The notes: a model not told the origin generated them from the sequence alone. A stretch of DNA of 64,000 nucleotides from Burkholderia sp. BCC0506 (GCF_902833145.1 NZ_CADFEN010000012.1:207147-271146), one strand, 5' to 3'; shown: positions 54,856-63,611, counted from the first letter of the stretch. Numbers and translations are program-made.

Positions 54856-55380
54856 ATGGCGCAAGTCGAACTGGATGCCATCGACCGGCGGATTCTCGCG
54901 ATTCTTCAGGAGAACGGGCGCCTGTCGAACCAGGAGATCGCCGAGCGCGTGAACCTGTCGCCGAGCCCGTGCCTGCGAAGGATCCGGCGTCTCGAGGAAA
55001 TCGGCGTGATCACCGGCTACGTCGCGCTGCTGAATCCGCAGAAGCTCGGGCTCGACCTGCTCGCCTACGTGAGCGTGCGGCTCGAAAAGCGTGGCGGCCT
55101 GGCGCCGGTCCGGGTCGACGAGACGTCGGCGCGCGCGGGCGCGACCCACGCGGAGCTGTTTCGCGCGGCCGTGCAGACCTGGCCGGAAGTGGTCGCGTGC
55201 CATGCGATGACGGGCGACATGGATTACCTGCTGCGCGTGCAGGTCGAGGACATGGCGCATTTCTCCCGCTTCGTGCAGGAGCATCTGTTGCATCACCCTT
55301 CGGTGATCGACGTGAAAACGAGCTTTTCGCTCGACTGCTTCAAGGAAACGACGGCGTTGCCGATTCGTTCGGTGCGCTAG
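54856..55380 (+). CDS. Lrp/AsnC family regulator, divergent from hppD
   Basis: A 174-residue Lrp-type regulator: helix-turn-helix (about 6-60: LDAIDRRILAILQENGRLSNQEIAERVNLSPSPCLRRIRRLEE) and RAM domain (about 70-160: LAYVSVRLEKRG, AAVQTWPEVVACHAMTGDMDYLLRVQVED). About 15 extra residues (APVRVDETSARAGATHA) sit between the second strand and the helix of the RAM domain, making it longer than usual. Starts at ATG 54856 after GGAGGGC. Divergence from hppD with a 212-bp gap suggests it controls tyrosine catabolism. Confidence 0.93.
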   Translation: MAQVELDAIDRRILAILQENGRLSNQEIAERVNLSPSPCLRRIRRLEEIGVITGYVALLNPQKLGLDLLAYVSVRLEKRGGLAPVRVDETSARAGATHAELFRAAVQTWPEVVACHAMTGDMDYLLRVQVEDMAHFSRFVQEHLLHHPSVIDVKTSFSLDCFKETTALPIRSVR

Positions 55381-55450
55381 CCAGCGCGGCGGGGAAGGGA
55401 GGGGGCCGGGCCCGCCGCAGGCGCGGCCCGGCTGCCTGACGCCGTCGACG

Positions 55451-56098
55451 TCAGGCCGTCAGTGCGGCGGGCAGCAGCGATTCGATGAACTTCGACGTGC
55501 GGCGCGCCTGGCGTTTCATCGCATAGTCGAACACCGCGGCCTGTTCCTGCAGCATCTCGGCGATGATCGTCGAGTGGTCGGCCGGCGGCAGCGACAGGTA
55601 CGCATCGGCTTCGCCGTACGCGTACTCGATCCGCATCCCGGATTTCTTCGCGATGTGCATCATCGTCGCGTTACGCGACAGGCAGTGCATGTACAGCGTC
55701 GTCACGTGCGTGTTGCGGCTGCGGATCGCCGCGCGCTCGAACAGCTTCGAGCCGACGCCGCGGCCGCGCGCGCTTTCGAGCACCGACACGCCGAATTCGG
55801 CCGTGCGCTTGTCGCCCTCGGCCGGCAGGTAGGCCAGGTGGCCGACGCCGATCAGTTCGAGATCGTGGTCGAACACGCCGAATACGGTATCGCGACCGAA
55901 ATCGATCGTGCGGACGTAATTCTCGATCACGTGGTCGGGCACCATCTGGCCGAAGCGCAGCAGGCGGTCCTCTTCGTCGAGCGAGAGAAAGTGGGTGAGC
56001 ATTTGCTCACGGTCTTTGGAAGCCAGTTCCCTGACGAGAACCGGCGCAGTACCGACCTTGCCGACCGCATCGGCACGACCGTCGAATTGCGTGTTCAT
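55451..56098 (-). CDS. GNAT family N-acetyltransferase
   Basis: A 215-residue acetyltransferase of the GCN5 fold. Core features are VRELASKDREQMLTHFLSLDEEDRLLRFG, the acetyl-CoA loop in FGVSVLESARGRGVGSKLFERAA (R/Q-x-x-G-x-G/A pattern RGRGVG), and a C-terminal extension of about 60 residues. The initial DEEDRLLRFG block is common in betaproteobacterial GNATs of unknown substrate. ATG 56098 (MNTQFDG) was chosen over an upstream start at 56149. The substrate is unknown. Confidence 0.88.
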   Translation of the reverse strand: MNTQFDGRADAVGKVGTAPVLVRELASKDREQMLTHFLSLDEEDRLLRFGQMVPDHVIENYVRTIDFGRDTVFGVFDHDLELIGVGHLAYLPAEGDKRTAEFGVSVLESARGRGVGSKLFERAAIRSRNTHVTTLYMHCLSRNATMMHIAKKSGMRIEYAYGEADAYLSLPPADHSTIIAEMLQEQAAVFDYAMKRQARRTSKFIESLLPAALTA

Positions 56099-56331
56099 CG
56101 TGGGTTCCTCAGTGTGGGTGCACAATCGGGTTGTGCAATGCAACAGCATTTTACCCGAGCGGGGTTGGGGAAAACCCGTATTTAACCTTGTTTGTGCCGA
56201 GGAGGAATTCTAAATCCGCTTAGTTCATTCGCTATCTATTTGATTTTAAACAGATTTAAAATTCATCATATGAAATGAGCGACCGGCGGTCGCACTGTGC
56301 CCGTCGCGCAACGCATGCTGCTGCGCGGCAA

Positions 56332-56937
56332 TCAGGCTGCCGTCGACAACCCGCGCTCGATCAGGTCGATCACCTGTTCGGCGAAGTCGCGGTAGCCGAG
56401 GCGCCCGCCCGGCTTCAGCCACGTGAAGGTCCAGTTGATCATCCCGAACACCATCATCGTCACGGAAGTCTGGTTTTCCTTCGAGATCCGGTCCGGGTAG
56501 GCGCGCGCGAGCTGCCGCGTGAATGCCGCGACGATGTCGCGCTGGCGGTCGAGCACGATTTCGCGCTGCGCATCCTCGAGATATTTCACGTCGTTGAGCA
56601 GCGCGACGTGGCGGCTGTGCGACGTCTCGTATTCGGCGAGGAACGCGCGCACGAGTTCGGCGAACGCGTCGCGCTCGCTGAGACCGCGCCGCTGGCTCGC
56701 CCCCTCGACCTCGGCGATGATCAGCATCAGCCGTTTCGTGTAGCGGTCGAGCAGGTCGAACAGGATCGCTTCCTTGCTCTCGTAGTAGTGATAGAGCCGC
56801 GCCTTCGACGTGCCGCTCGCGGTTGCGAGATCGGACATCGACGTGCTCGGGTAGCTCGTCTGCGCGAATTTCTCGGCGGCCAGGTCGAGGATCTGCTCGC
56901 GCTGGGATTCGTGGTCGGGCGCTCGGGTTCGGGCCAT
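56332..56937 (-). CDS. paaR: TetR family regulator, probable repressor of the phenylacetate operon (PaaR)
   Basis: A 201-residue TetR regulator: N-terminal helix-turn-helix (about 12-58: REQILDLAAEKFAQTSYPSTSMSDLATASGTSKARLYHYYESKEAILFDLL) and an all-helical ligand domain. It lies 16 bp after a DUF1835 gene and one repeat element away from paaABCDE, whose promoter has the palindrome AACCGACCGGTCGGTT. A TetR gene at this place is known as PaaR in B. cenocepacia, where phenylacetyl-CoA relieves repression; assignment here is by context. It has no promoter of its own that I can see. Confidence 0.85.
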   Translation of the reverse strand: MARTRAPDHESQREQILDLAAEKFAQTSYPSTSMSDLATASGTSKARLYHYYESKEAILFDLLDRYTKRLMLIIAEVEGASQRRGLSERDAFAELVRAFLAEYETSHSRHVALLNDVKYLEDAQREIVLDRQRDIVAAFTRQLARAYPDRISKENQTSVTMMVFGMINWTFTWLKPGGRLGYRDFAEQVIDLIERGLSTAA

Positions 56938-56953
56938 GGTCGAATGCGGAAGA

Positions 56954-57775
56954 TTAGCGGTGCGCGGCGGCGCGGGCCGCGCGCACGTGCGTGGAAGAGA
57001 GGGCTGCGGGCGTGTTGTCCTGCAGCTCGAGCCGGCCGGCTGCCGCGAGTTCGCGGCAGCGCCACCAGGCGATCGAATCGCTGACGAACAGCCCGCCGCG
57101 GTCGGCGGCAGCCATGATGCTGCCGACGAGGCGCAGCGCGGGTTGCCAGTCGGTTTCCGCGTGCGCGACGATCAGCGCGTCGAGGTCCGCGTAGTGGCCG
57201 CTCTTGATCGTGTTGCTGACCCAGTAACGCAGTTCGGCGTTCAGGTGCTTCGCCTCCTGCCACTCGAGCGCGAGGCGGCCGATGCGCAGGACCGAGATCG
57301 GCGCGGCCATCGGCCGTTTGCGCGCCAGTTCCGCGGGCGAGAACATGCCGGTCGTGCAGGCCTGGTCGCGGCGCGACAGCGCTGCCCGCTGCGCGGCGTC
57401 GAGGTCGGCGGCCGACAGCCGCACCTCGTTCAGGCGCTGCGGCACGTTGCGCAGGTGATAGGCGACGCGGCGCAGCAGCAGCTTGTCGCCGACACTCGGT
57501 GCGTGCCACACGACGACCTGGCCGGCATCCATCGCGAGCTGGTCGAGGCGCGCGAATTCGCCTTCGATTTCTGCGTTCCAGTCGGGAATCCGGTCGCCGA
57601 GCACGTGCTGCCAGAAGGCGGCGCGTGTGTCGGGCGTCTCGTCGGCGCCCTTCAGCGGCCCGACGCCGAGATCGTCGAGCAAACCGACGACGCGCTCGTC
57701 GCGTCCGGCTTGCGCAAGCGCCTCGCGCAGCGACGCGGCGGCGGTGCCGCCCTGAATCACATGAATGGTACTCAT
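56954..57775 (-). CDS. DUF1835 domain-containing protein
   Basis: A 273-residue protein: N-terminal DUF1835 domain (about 1-120: TIHVIQGGTAAASLREAL, VGLLDDLGVGPLKG, DQLAMDAGQVVVWHAPSVGDKLLLRRVAYHL) and a C-terminal DUF3658-like region (about 140-265: LALEWQEAKHLNAELRYWVSNTIKSGHYADLDALI). Function is unknown; several members sit in operons with catabolic genes. It precedes paaR. Its ATG is only 15 bp after a terminator T run and has a weak ribosome site (ACAGG). Confidence 0.85.
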   Translation of the reverse strand: MSTIHVIQGGTAAASLREALAQAGRDERVVGLLDDLGVGPLKGADETPDTRAAFWQHVLGDRIPDWNAEIEGEFARLDQLAMDAGQVVVWHAPSVGDKLLLRRVAYHLRNVPQRLNEVRLSAADLDAAQRAALSRRDQACTTGMFSPAELARKRPMAAPISVLRIGRLALEWQEAKHLNAELRYWVSNTIKSGHYADLDALIVAHAETDWQPALRLVGSIMAAADRGGLFVSDSIAWWRCRELAAAGRLELQDNTPAALSSTHVRAARAAAHR

Positions 57776-57790
57776 CGGCCTGTCGTCAAC

Positions 57791-57842
57791 AAAAGAAAGC
57801 CGCCGGCCGGGCGGACGTTGCGATGTCCAGCCGGCCGGCGGC
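57791..57842 (-). terminator. Terminator of the paaABCDE operon
   Basis: On the minus strand a 12-bp perfect stem (57831-57842 with 57799-57810; GCCGCCGGCCGG/CCGGCCGGCGGC) with a 20-nt loop, then TTTCTTTT. It lies just beyond the repeat element, counting from paaE. Confidence 0.75.
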
Positions 57843-57844
57843 CG

Positions 57845-58133
57845 CTAGGGTCTGTTTACATATGGAACGCACCTGCGAATGCCCGAAATCGTTCGTAGGG
57901 CAAGGAGTGAGGAGCGCCGTTTGGCCGCGCCAAACAAGCGACGAGCGACGCCGCCCTACGGGCGATTTCGGGCATTCCCGTGACATGATTTTTTAATTTG
58001 GGGTTGCCACGAGAACGGCCGCTCGCCGCGTTGGGCTCCTTGCGAATACGTCCTGTATTCGCGGCGTCGCGCGCCTCGCGAGCGGCCGTTCTCGTGGCAA
58101 CGCATGCGCGTTCAATATGTAAACGGACCCTAG
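57845..58133. mobile_element. 289-bp MITE-like element with terminal inverted repeats and two large hairpins
   Basis: Non-coding element with ends CTAGGGTCTGTTTACATAT (left) and the inverted CTAGGGTCCGTTTACATAT (right); similarity continues for about 26 bp with two mismatches. Inside are a 25-bp hairpin (57877-57901 with 57953-57977) and a perfect 23-bp hairpin (58003-58025 with 58079-58101), each holding smaller hairpins. No transposase frame. CTAG at both ends may be part of the repeat or a duplicated target. Best read as a miniature inverted-repeat element mobilised by a transposase elsewhere. Confidence 0.75.
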
Positions 58134-58188
58134 TGTAAGCGAGATGTGTGACGGCGAGAAACCGTCCGGCGCCGCGACGCGATGCCGC

Positions 58189-59277
58189 TCAACGTTCGTC
58201 GAAGCTCACGACGACCTTGTCGCTGATCGGGTGGCACTGGCACGTGAGCACGAAACCGTCCTTCACTTCGTGCTCCTCGAGCGTGTAGTTCTTCTCCATC
58301 CGCACTTCGCCTTCGACCACCTTCGCGCGGCACGTGCAGCACACGCCGCCCTTGCACGCGTACGGCAGCGCGAGGCCCGCGCGCAGGCCCACGTCGAGCA
58401 GGCTGACGCCTTCGTACGGCAAACGCAGCTTGCGCTTCTTGCCGTCGAGCACGATCTCGAGGTCGGCGGCCGGCGTCTCGTCGGTGATTTCGACGACCGG
58501 GGCGCCGGCCTGCGGCAGCGGCGTGCCGAAGCGCTCGACGTGCACCTTCGCCTGCGGCACGCCGGCCGCCTTCAGCGCGGCTTCGGCCGCGTCCATCATC
58601 GGCGCCGGGCCGCAGATGAACGCCTCGTCGATCGCGTCGGCCGGCGTCAGCGTCGCGAGGAATTCCGCGCATTTCGCCTGGTCGAGCACGCCGTTGAACA
58701 GCTCGACGTCCTGCAGGTCGTCCGACAGCACGTGATAGAGGACGAAGCGGTTCATGTAACGGTTCTTCAGGTCCTCGAGCTCCTCCGCGAACATGATCGC
58801 GTCGACGCTGCGGTTGCCGTAGATCAGCGTGAACGTGCTGCGCGGCTCGAGTTCGAGCGTCGTCTTCACGATCGCGAGCACCGGCGTGATCCCCGAGCCG
58901 CCGGAAAACGCGACGTACTGCTTGCCGTGGTCGGCGTTCAGGTGCGTGAAGAAGCGGCCGTCCGGCGTCATCACGTCGATCGTGTGGCCGGGCTTCAGCG
59001 TGTCGAACGCGAAGTTCGAGAAGCGGCCGCCGCGCACGCGCTTGATGCCGATGCGCAGTTCGCCGTCGCGGTCGTAGTCCGTCGTGCCGACGCAGATCGA
59101 ATACGAGCGGCGCGTCTCCTCGCCGTCGATGTGGGTCTTCAGCGTGACGAACTGGCCCTGCGTGAAGCGGTATGCATCGCGCAGCTCGGGCGGCACGTCG
59201 AACGAGACGGTCACGGCGTCGGCGGTCTCGGGCCGCACGTCGCGGATACGCAGCGGGTGAAATTGCGGGGTCGCCAT
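58189..59277 (-). CDS. paaE: Phenylacetyl-CoA 1,2-epoxidase reductase subunit
   Basis: A 362-residue FAD/NADPH reductase with a ferredoxin domain that feeds electrons to the PaaABC oxygenase. The FAD domain (about 1-105) has RRSYSICVGTT; the NAD(P) domain (about 110-240) has VAFSGGSGITPVLAIV and FICGPAPMMDAAE; the C-terminal 2Fe-2S domain (about 275-360) has LPYACKGGVCCTCRAKV and a distant Cys in LTCQC. It is the last gene of paaABCDE and is followed by a repeat element rather than directly by the terminator. Confidence 0.95.
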   Translation of the reverse strand: MATPQFHPLRIRDVRPETADAVTVSFDVPPELRDAYRFTQGQFVTLKTHIDGEETRRSYSICVGTTDYDRDGELRIGIKRVRGGRFSNFAFDTLKPGHTIDVMTPDGRFFTHLNADHGKQYVAFSGGSGITPVLAIVKTTLELEPRSTFTLIYGNRSVDAIMFAEELEDLKNRYMNRFVLYHVLSDDLQDVELFNGVLDQAKCAEFLATLTPADAIDEAFICGPAPMMDAAEAALKAAGVPQAKVHVERFGTPLPQAGAPVVEITDETPAADLEIVLDGKKRKLRLPYEGVSLLDVGLRAGLALPYACKGGVCCTCRAKVVEGEVRMEKNYTLEEHEVKDGFVLTCQCHPISDKVVVSFDER

Positions 59278-59279
59278 AT

Positions 59280-59870
59280 TTAGTACGGTTTGAAGTAGTC
59301 GAAGGGTTCGCGGCAGTCGACGCAGCGATACAGCGCCTTGCAGGCCGTGGACGCGAATTGCGCGAGGCGTTCGGTCCGCGCGGAGCCGCAGCGCGGGCAG
59401 GCGGGCGCCGCGGCCGGCCGCGGCACGAAGCGCACGACGTTCTCCCGCGGCGCGGCGGTGCCGCACTGGCCGACGGGCGGCGCGATGCCGTACGCGCGCA
59501 GCTTCTCGCGCGCTTCCTGCGTGATCCAGTCGGTCGTCCACGCGGGGGCGAGCACCGTCTCGATCCGGTGCGGCGGCAGCTCGGCGGCCTGCAGTGCGGC
59601 GGCGATGTCCTCGGCGATCTGCGACATCGCCGGGCAGCCCGAGTAGGTCGGCGTGATCACGACTTCGAGCTGCCCGTCGTCCGTGCGGCGGACGTCGCGC
59701 AGGATGCCGAGCTCGCGGATCGACACGACCGGGATCTCGGGATCGGGCACGGCTTCCAGCACGTCCCACGCGCGGGCGAGCAGCGGATCGTCGCGGTGCG
59801 CGGCGTGAGCGGGGGCAGGGGCAGGGGCAGGGGCAGGGGCAGGGGCAGGGGCGGCGGTCTGGGCGGACAT
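59280..59870 (-). CDS. paaD: Phenylacetate-CoA oxygenase Fe-S maturation factor
   Basis: A 196-residue MIP18-family protein needed for assembly of the Paa epoxidase, probably of the PaaE Fe-S cluster. The MIP18 domain (about 30-110) has LEAVPDPEIPVVSIRELGIL and VVITPTYSGCPAM; the C-terminal zinc-finger-like part has CPRCG, then C and CVDC. The N-terminus carries an Ala-Pro repeat encoded by a hexanucleotide repeat (59812-59852), unusual for the family. It is 2 bp from paaE. Confidence 0.93.
   Translation of the reverse strand: MSAQTAAPAPAPAPAPAPAPAHAAHRDDPLLARAWDVLEAVPDPEIPVVSIRELGILRDVRRTDDGQLEVVITPTYSGCPAMSQIAEDIAAALQAAELPPHRIETVLAPAWTTDWITQEAREKLRAYGIAPPVGQCGTAAPRENVVRFVPRPAAAPACPRCGSARTERLAQFASTACKALYRCVDCREPFDYFKPY
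59812..59852. repeat. Hexanucleotide tandem repeat in paaD
   Basis: Six exact copies of GGGGCA plus a partial GGGGC on the + strand (59812-59852), encoding Ala-Pro pairs in PaaD. In-frame unit; copy number is likely to vary between strains. The G runs could form a quadruplex on the template strand. Confidence 0.9.
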
Positions 59871-59894
59871 CGTCGGGCTCCGTGGCGTGGGCGG

Positions 59895-60698
59895 TTACCA
59901 GCTCGCGCCGGGGTGCTGGCGCGCGAGGCTCTGCATTTCGGCGAGCAGGTAGCCCATGTGCTCCGAGTGCTCGCCCTGCTTGCCGGTCGTCACGTGCTTC
60001 ACCGGCGCCGGCAGCGTGAGCGTGGCCTCGGCGAGCGCATCGTCCACGTCCGCGCGCCACGCGGCCTCGATCGCGGCCGGTGCGGGGCCGATGCCCGATG
60101 CGACGATCGCGTCGTCGATCGCATCGGCGGCGAAGAATTCGCGCGTGTACGGCATCAGGTAGTCGAGTGCGGCCTGCGCGCGGCGGTGCGATTCGTCGGT
60201 GCCGTCGCCGAGGCGCACGAGCCATTCGCGTGCATGCTGGACGTGATAGCGGGTTTCCTTCACCGATTTCGCGGCGATCGCGGCCAGCTGCGTGTCGGTC
60301 GACGTTTCCAGCGCGCTCCACACGTGCAGCATCAGCGCCGCGTACAGGAAGTTGCGCACGATCGTCACCGCGTAGTCCTTGTCGGCGTGTGCGGTGCCGG
60401 CGAGCGGGCCGTAATGCGGCAGCTCGGCGAGCGTGAAGTTCGCGAACTCGCGCTCGGTGCGGAAGTAGGCGTAATCGTCCTCGGTCTTCGCCGCGCCGGT
60501 GAGCTGGCGCTCGAGGTCGGCGGCATGCGTGTACAGCATGCGCGCCTGGCCGATGAGGTCGAGGCTCATGTTGGTGAGCGCGATGTCTTCCTCGAGGATC
60601 GGGCCATGGCCGCACCATTCGGCGTTGCGCTGACCGAGGATCAGCGCGTTGTCCGCGAGGCGCAGCACGTAGGAGAGGTGTTCGGGCGTGATCGTCAT
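59895..60698 (-). CDS. paaC: Phenylacetyl-CoA 1,2-epoxidase structural subunit
   Basis: A 267-residue helical protein paired with PaaA in the epoxidase core. It starts YVLRLADNALILGQRNAEWCGHGPILEEDIAL and has IAAKSVKETRYHVQHAREWLVRLGDGT; the fold copies the diiron subunit but key iron ligands are degenerate, as in other PaaC proteins. It is needed for structure and CoA-ester binding. Lies 10 bp after paaB and 24 bp before paaD. Confidence 0.95.
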   Translation of the reverse strand: MTITPEHLSYVLRLADNALILGQRNAEWCGHGPILEEDIALTNMSLDLIGQARMLYTHAADLERQLTGAAKTEDDYAYFRTEREFANFTLAELPHYGPLAGTAHADKDYAVTIVRNFLYAALMLHVWSALETSTDTQLAAIAAKSVKETRYHVQHAREWLVRLGDGTDESHRRAQAALDYLMPYTREFFAADAIDDAIVASGIGPAPAAIEAAWRADVDDALAEATLTLPAPVKHVTTGKQGEHSEHMGYLLAEMQSLARQHPGASW

Positions 60699-60708
60699 GG
60701 CGCGGGCG

Positions 60709-60993
60709 TTACATGTGGTTGACTTCGTCGGGCAGCGTGTAGAACGTCGGGTGACGGTAGATCTTGTCGCCCGCCGGCTCGAACAGTTCGGCCTTTTCGC
60801 TCGGATCCGACGCCGTGATCGCCGACGACGGCACCACCCAGATGCTCACGCCTTCCTGGCGACGCGTGTAGACGTCGCGCGCCATGCGCAGCGCCATCGT
60901 CGCGTCGGCGGCATGCAGGCTGCCGCAATGCTTGTGGTCGAGGCCCTGCTTGCTGCGCACGAACACTTCCCAGATCGGCCATTCCTTGTTCAT
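60709..60993 (-). CDS. paaB: Phenylacetyl-CoA 1,2-epoxidase subunit B
   Basis: A 94-residue small subunit of the multicomponent epoxidase, of regulatory or bridging role between PaaAC heterodimers. It has WEVFVRSKQGLDHKHCGSLHAADATMALRMARDVYTRRQEGVSIWVVPSSAI, the full family signature. ATG 60993 is chosen because GGAG lies 6-7 nt upstream; a GTG one codon earlier is too close to it. Confidence 0.95.
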   Translation of the reverse strand: MNKEWPIWEVFVRSKQGLDHKHCGSLHAADATMALRMARDVYTRRQEGVSIWVVPSSAITASDPSEKAELFEPAGDKIYRHPTFYTLPDEVNHM

Positions 60994-61029
60994 CACTTTC
61001 TCCAGATTCCTGAATTCGAGGGGTGCCGC

Positions 61030-62028
61030 TCAGGCGGCGTGCTGTTCGGCGCGGGCGCGGCGCTTCGCTTCGTGCGCGAGCGCGGCTTCGCGCACCCATG
61101 CGCCATCCTCGTGCGCTTTCACGCGCGTCGCGAGGCGTTCCTTGTTGCACGGGCCGTCGCCGTTGACCACGCGCCAGAATTCGTCCCAGTCGATCGTGCC
61201 GTAGTCGTAGTGGCCGCGCGCCTCGTTCCATTTCAGGTCGGGGTCGGGCAGCGTCACGCCGAGCACCTTTGCCTGGTCGACCGTCGCGTCGACGAATTTC
61301 TGGCGCAGGTCGTCGTTCGAGATTCGCTTGATGCCCCATTTCGCGGACTGATTGCTGTGGACCGAATCGGCATCGCTCGGGCCGAACATCATCAGCACGG
61401 GCCACCACCAGCGGTCGACGGCCTGCTGGACCATTGCCCGCTGGGCGTCGCTGCCCTTCATCATCGACAGCAGCGCGTCGAACCCCTGGCGCTGGTGGAA
61501 CGACTCTTCCTTGCACACGCGGATCATCGCGCGCGCATACGGGCCGTACGTGCAGCGGCACAGCGGGATCTGGTTCATGATCGCGGCGCCGTCGACGAGC
61601 CAGCCGATCACGCCGACGTCGGCCCAGGTCGGCGTCGGGTAGTTGAAGATGCTCGAGTATTTCGCCTTGCCGGCGTGCAGCGCGTCGATCAGCGAATCGC
61701 GCGAGACGCCGAGCGTTTCGGCCGCGCTATAAAGATAGAGGCCGTGGCCGGCTTCGTCCTGCACCTTCGCGAGCAGGATCGCCTTGCGCTTCAGGCTCGG
61801 CGCGCGCGAGATCCAGTTGCCTTCCGGCAGCATGCCGACGACTTCCGAGTGCGCGTGCTGGGAGATCTGGCGGATCAGCGTCTTGCGATACGCGTCGGGC
61901 ATCCAGTCCTGCGGTTCGATCTTGCCGTCCGCGGCCATTACCGCATCGAACCGCGCCTGCTCGGGCGACTCGGCTGCGGCGTCGAGCGGCGCGACGTTGC
62001 CGGGGATGTCGAGGGATTGCGTGTACAT
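61030..62028 (-). CDS. paaA: Phenylacetyl-CoA 1,2-epoxidase catalytic subunit
   Basis: A 332-residue diiron oxygenase subunit that epoxidises the ring of phenylacetyl-CoA. Iron-ligand helices are visible in [22 protein letters not shown] and [18 protein letters not shown] (EAGH and ESFH), along with the conserved [21 protein letters not shown] and [14 protein letters not shown]. It heads the operon. The start has only a weak GAGAG site. Upstream is the PaaR-type palindrome. Confidence 0.96.
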   Translation of the reverse strand: MYTQSLDIPGNVAPLDAAAESPEQARFDAVMAADGKIEPQDWMPDAYRKTLIRQISQHAHSEVVGMLPEGNWISRAPSLKRKAILLAKVQDEAGHGLYLYSAAETLGVSRDSLIDALHAGKAKYSSIFNYPTPTWADVGVIGWLVDGAAIMNQIPLCRCTYGPYARAMIRVCKEESFHQRQGFDALLSMMKGSDAQRAMVQQAVDRWWWPVLMMFGPSDADSVHSNQSAKWGIKRISNDDLRQKFVDATVDQAKVLGVTLPDPDLKWNEARGHYDYGTIDWDEFWRVVNGDGPCNKERLATRVKAHEDGAWVREAALAHEAKRRARAEQHAA

Positions 62029-62069
62029 GGCGAAGGCTCTCGTCCGGTTGAGTGTGTGATGTGTGCGAA

Positions 62070-62094
62070 GTATAAACCAACCGACCGGTCGGTT
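62070..62094 (-). promoter_or_regulatory. PaaR operator and promoter of paaABCDE
   Basis: A perfect 16-bp palindrome AACCGACCGGTCGGTT (62079-62094), immediately upstream of TATACT (62070-62075 on the minus strand), the probable -10. The -35 would lie inside the palindrome, so a bound repressor should block RNA polymerase. The sequence fits the palindrome reported for TetR-type PaaR in Betaproteobacteria. Confidence 0.85.
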
Positions 62095-62235
62095 AATAAA
62101 TTTCTTGCGGATTCGCCGGGAGATTCGGGTAAACGAGGGACGTCGGGGCGCGATCGGGTGGCACACGTGCGCTCCTGCATTTGGGTCTCGCGTCTTCTGC
62201 GGCACAATGCCCGCTTTCCGATGAGGATTTTGCCG

Positions 62236-63501
62236 ATGTCATTTCGAAGCAGTTTCGCCGCGGCAGTGCTGGGTGCGGTCGTCTTCGTGTCCCCGCTCGC
62301 GGCGTCGGCGGCGCCGGCCGGATGGGTCGCCGCGTGGGCGACCGCGCTGCAGCCGATTCCCGATCTCGCCGAACCGCCGCCGCTCTACCGCGCACCGGAC
62401 GTGGCCGGGCGGACCGTACGCCAGATCGTCTACCCGACCGTGTCGGGGCGGGCCGCGCGGATTCGCGTGAGCAACGCATACGGTCGCGCGCCGCTGGTCA
62501 TCGAGGCAGCGAGTCTCGCGCGTGCCGGTGAAGGGGCTGCGCTCGCCGGCGGCGCGGTGGTGCCGGTACGGTTCGGCGGCAAGGCGTCGGTGACGCTCGC
62601 ACCGGGCCACGAGCTCGAAAGCGATCCGGTGGCGATCGACGTGACGGCCGCGCAGCCCTATGCGATCAGTCTCCAGATGGGGGCGAACCAGCGGATGACG
62701 GTCTGGCATCGTGTATCGAACCAGTTCAACTACGTGTCCGCGCCGGGCGATCACGTGAGCGATCCGGGCGCCGCCGCGTTCCGCACCCGGTTTACTCAAT
62801 ATGCATGGGTGACCGAGCTGGCCGTCGAGGCCGGTTCCGCACACGCCAGCGTTGCGGCGATCGGCGATTCGATCACCGACGGGCTGCGCTCCAGCGTGAA
62901 TCGGAACCGCCGCTGGCCGGACGCGCTCGCGCGACGATTGGCGGCGTCGGGCGCGGATTCGATCGGCGTCGTGAATCTCGGCATCAGCGGGAACCGGCTG
63001 CTCAGCGATTCCGCGTGTTACGGCACATCGCTGGCGTCCCGGTTCGAACGTGACGCGCTGTCGCGCTCGGGCGTGAAGGCGGCGATCGTGCTGATCGGGA
63101 TCAACGACATCAATTTCGCGGCGATGCCGCCGCGCGCAGGGCTCGATTGCGATCACCCGCATACGCAGGTGACGGCCGTGTCGCTGATCGACGGCTATCG
63201 CCGGCTGATCGAGGCGGCCCACCGCCAGGGCGTGAAGGTGTTCGGCGCGACGCTCACGCCGGCGGCGTTGCCGGCCGGACGCGAGGCGATCCGGCTCGAG
63301 GTGAACCGGTGGATCCGGAGCGGCGGCGGGTTCGACGGCGTGGTCGACTTCGACGCGGTGCTGCGCGATCCGGCGCGCCCGAGCGTGCTGCAGCGCCGAT
63401 ACGATAGCGGCGACGGTATCCATCCGAGCGATTCCGGCTACACGGCGATGGCCGACGCGGTGCCGGCCGAGCAGCTGCGCGCGGCCGTGGGCGGCCAGTG
63501 A
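62236..63501 (+). CDS. Secreted SGNH/GDSL hydrolase
   Basis: A 421-residue exported esterase or lipase-like protein. A signal peptide (about 4-26, [23 protein letters not shown]) precedes a beta-rich N-terminal domain (about 30-190) and the SGNH domain (about 205-415): block [10 protein letters not shown] with the catalytic Ser, block [11 protein letters not shown], block III LIGINDI, and block [13 protein letters not shown] with Asp and His. Start at 62236, 9 nt after GAGG; ATG 62221 is an alternative. Substrate unknown; relatives act on acetylated sugars or lipids. Confidence 0.9.
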   Translation: MSFRSSFAAAVLGAVVFVSPLAASAAPAGWVAAWATALQPIPDLAEPPPLYRAPDVAGRTVRQIVYPTVSGRAARIRVSNAYGRAPLVIEAASLARAGEGAALAGGAVVPVRFGGKASVTLAPGHELESDPVAIDVTAAQPYAISLQMGANQRMTVWHRVSNQFNYVSAPGDHVSDPGAAAFRTRFTQYAWVTELAVEAGSAHASVAAIGDSITDGLRSSVNRNRRWPDALARRLAASGADSIGVVNLGISGNRLLSDSACYGTSLASRFERDALSRSGVKAAIVLIGINDINFAAMPPRAGLDCDHPHTQVTAVSLIDGYRRLIEAAHRQGVKVFGATLTPAALPAGREAIRLEVNRWIRSGGGFDGVVDFDAVLRDPARPSVLQRRYDSGDGIHPSDSGYTAMADAVPAEQLRAAVGGQ

Positions 63502-63574
63502 CGCGTTTCTATATATAGAAGGAAAGGTGGCCGACGGCCTGCGGGCCGGCAGTGCTCCAACGTTCGTCCAGCCC

Positions 63575-63611
63575 AAAGCCTCCGTGCGCGCGAGCGCACG
63601 GAGGCTTTTTC
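63575..63611 (+). terminator. Terminator after the GDSL hydrolase
   Basis: A perfect 14-bp stem (AAAGCCTCCGTGCG at 63575-63588, complement at 63595-63608) with a 6-nt loop and TTTTT. Confidence 0.9.

Noticed and set aside
59780-59860. CRISPR-like repeat from the GGGGCA tandem units
   Set aside because: Units are contiguous six-base repeats with no spacers and lie inside paaD. No CRISPR array or cas gene occurs in the window.
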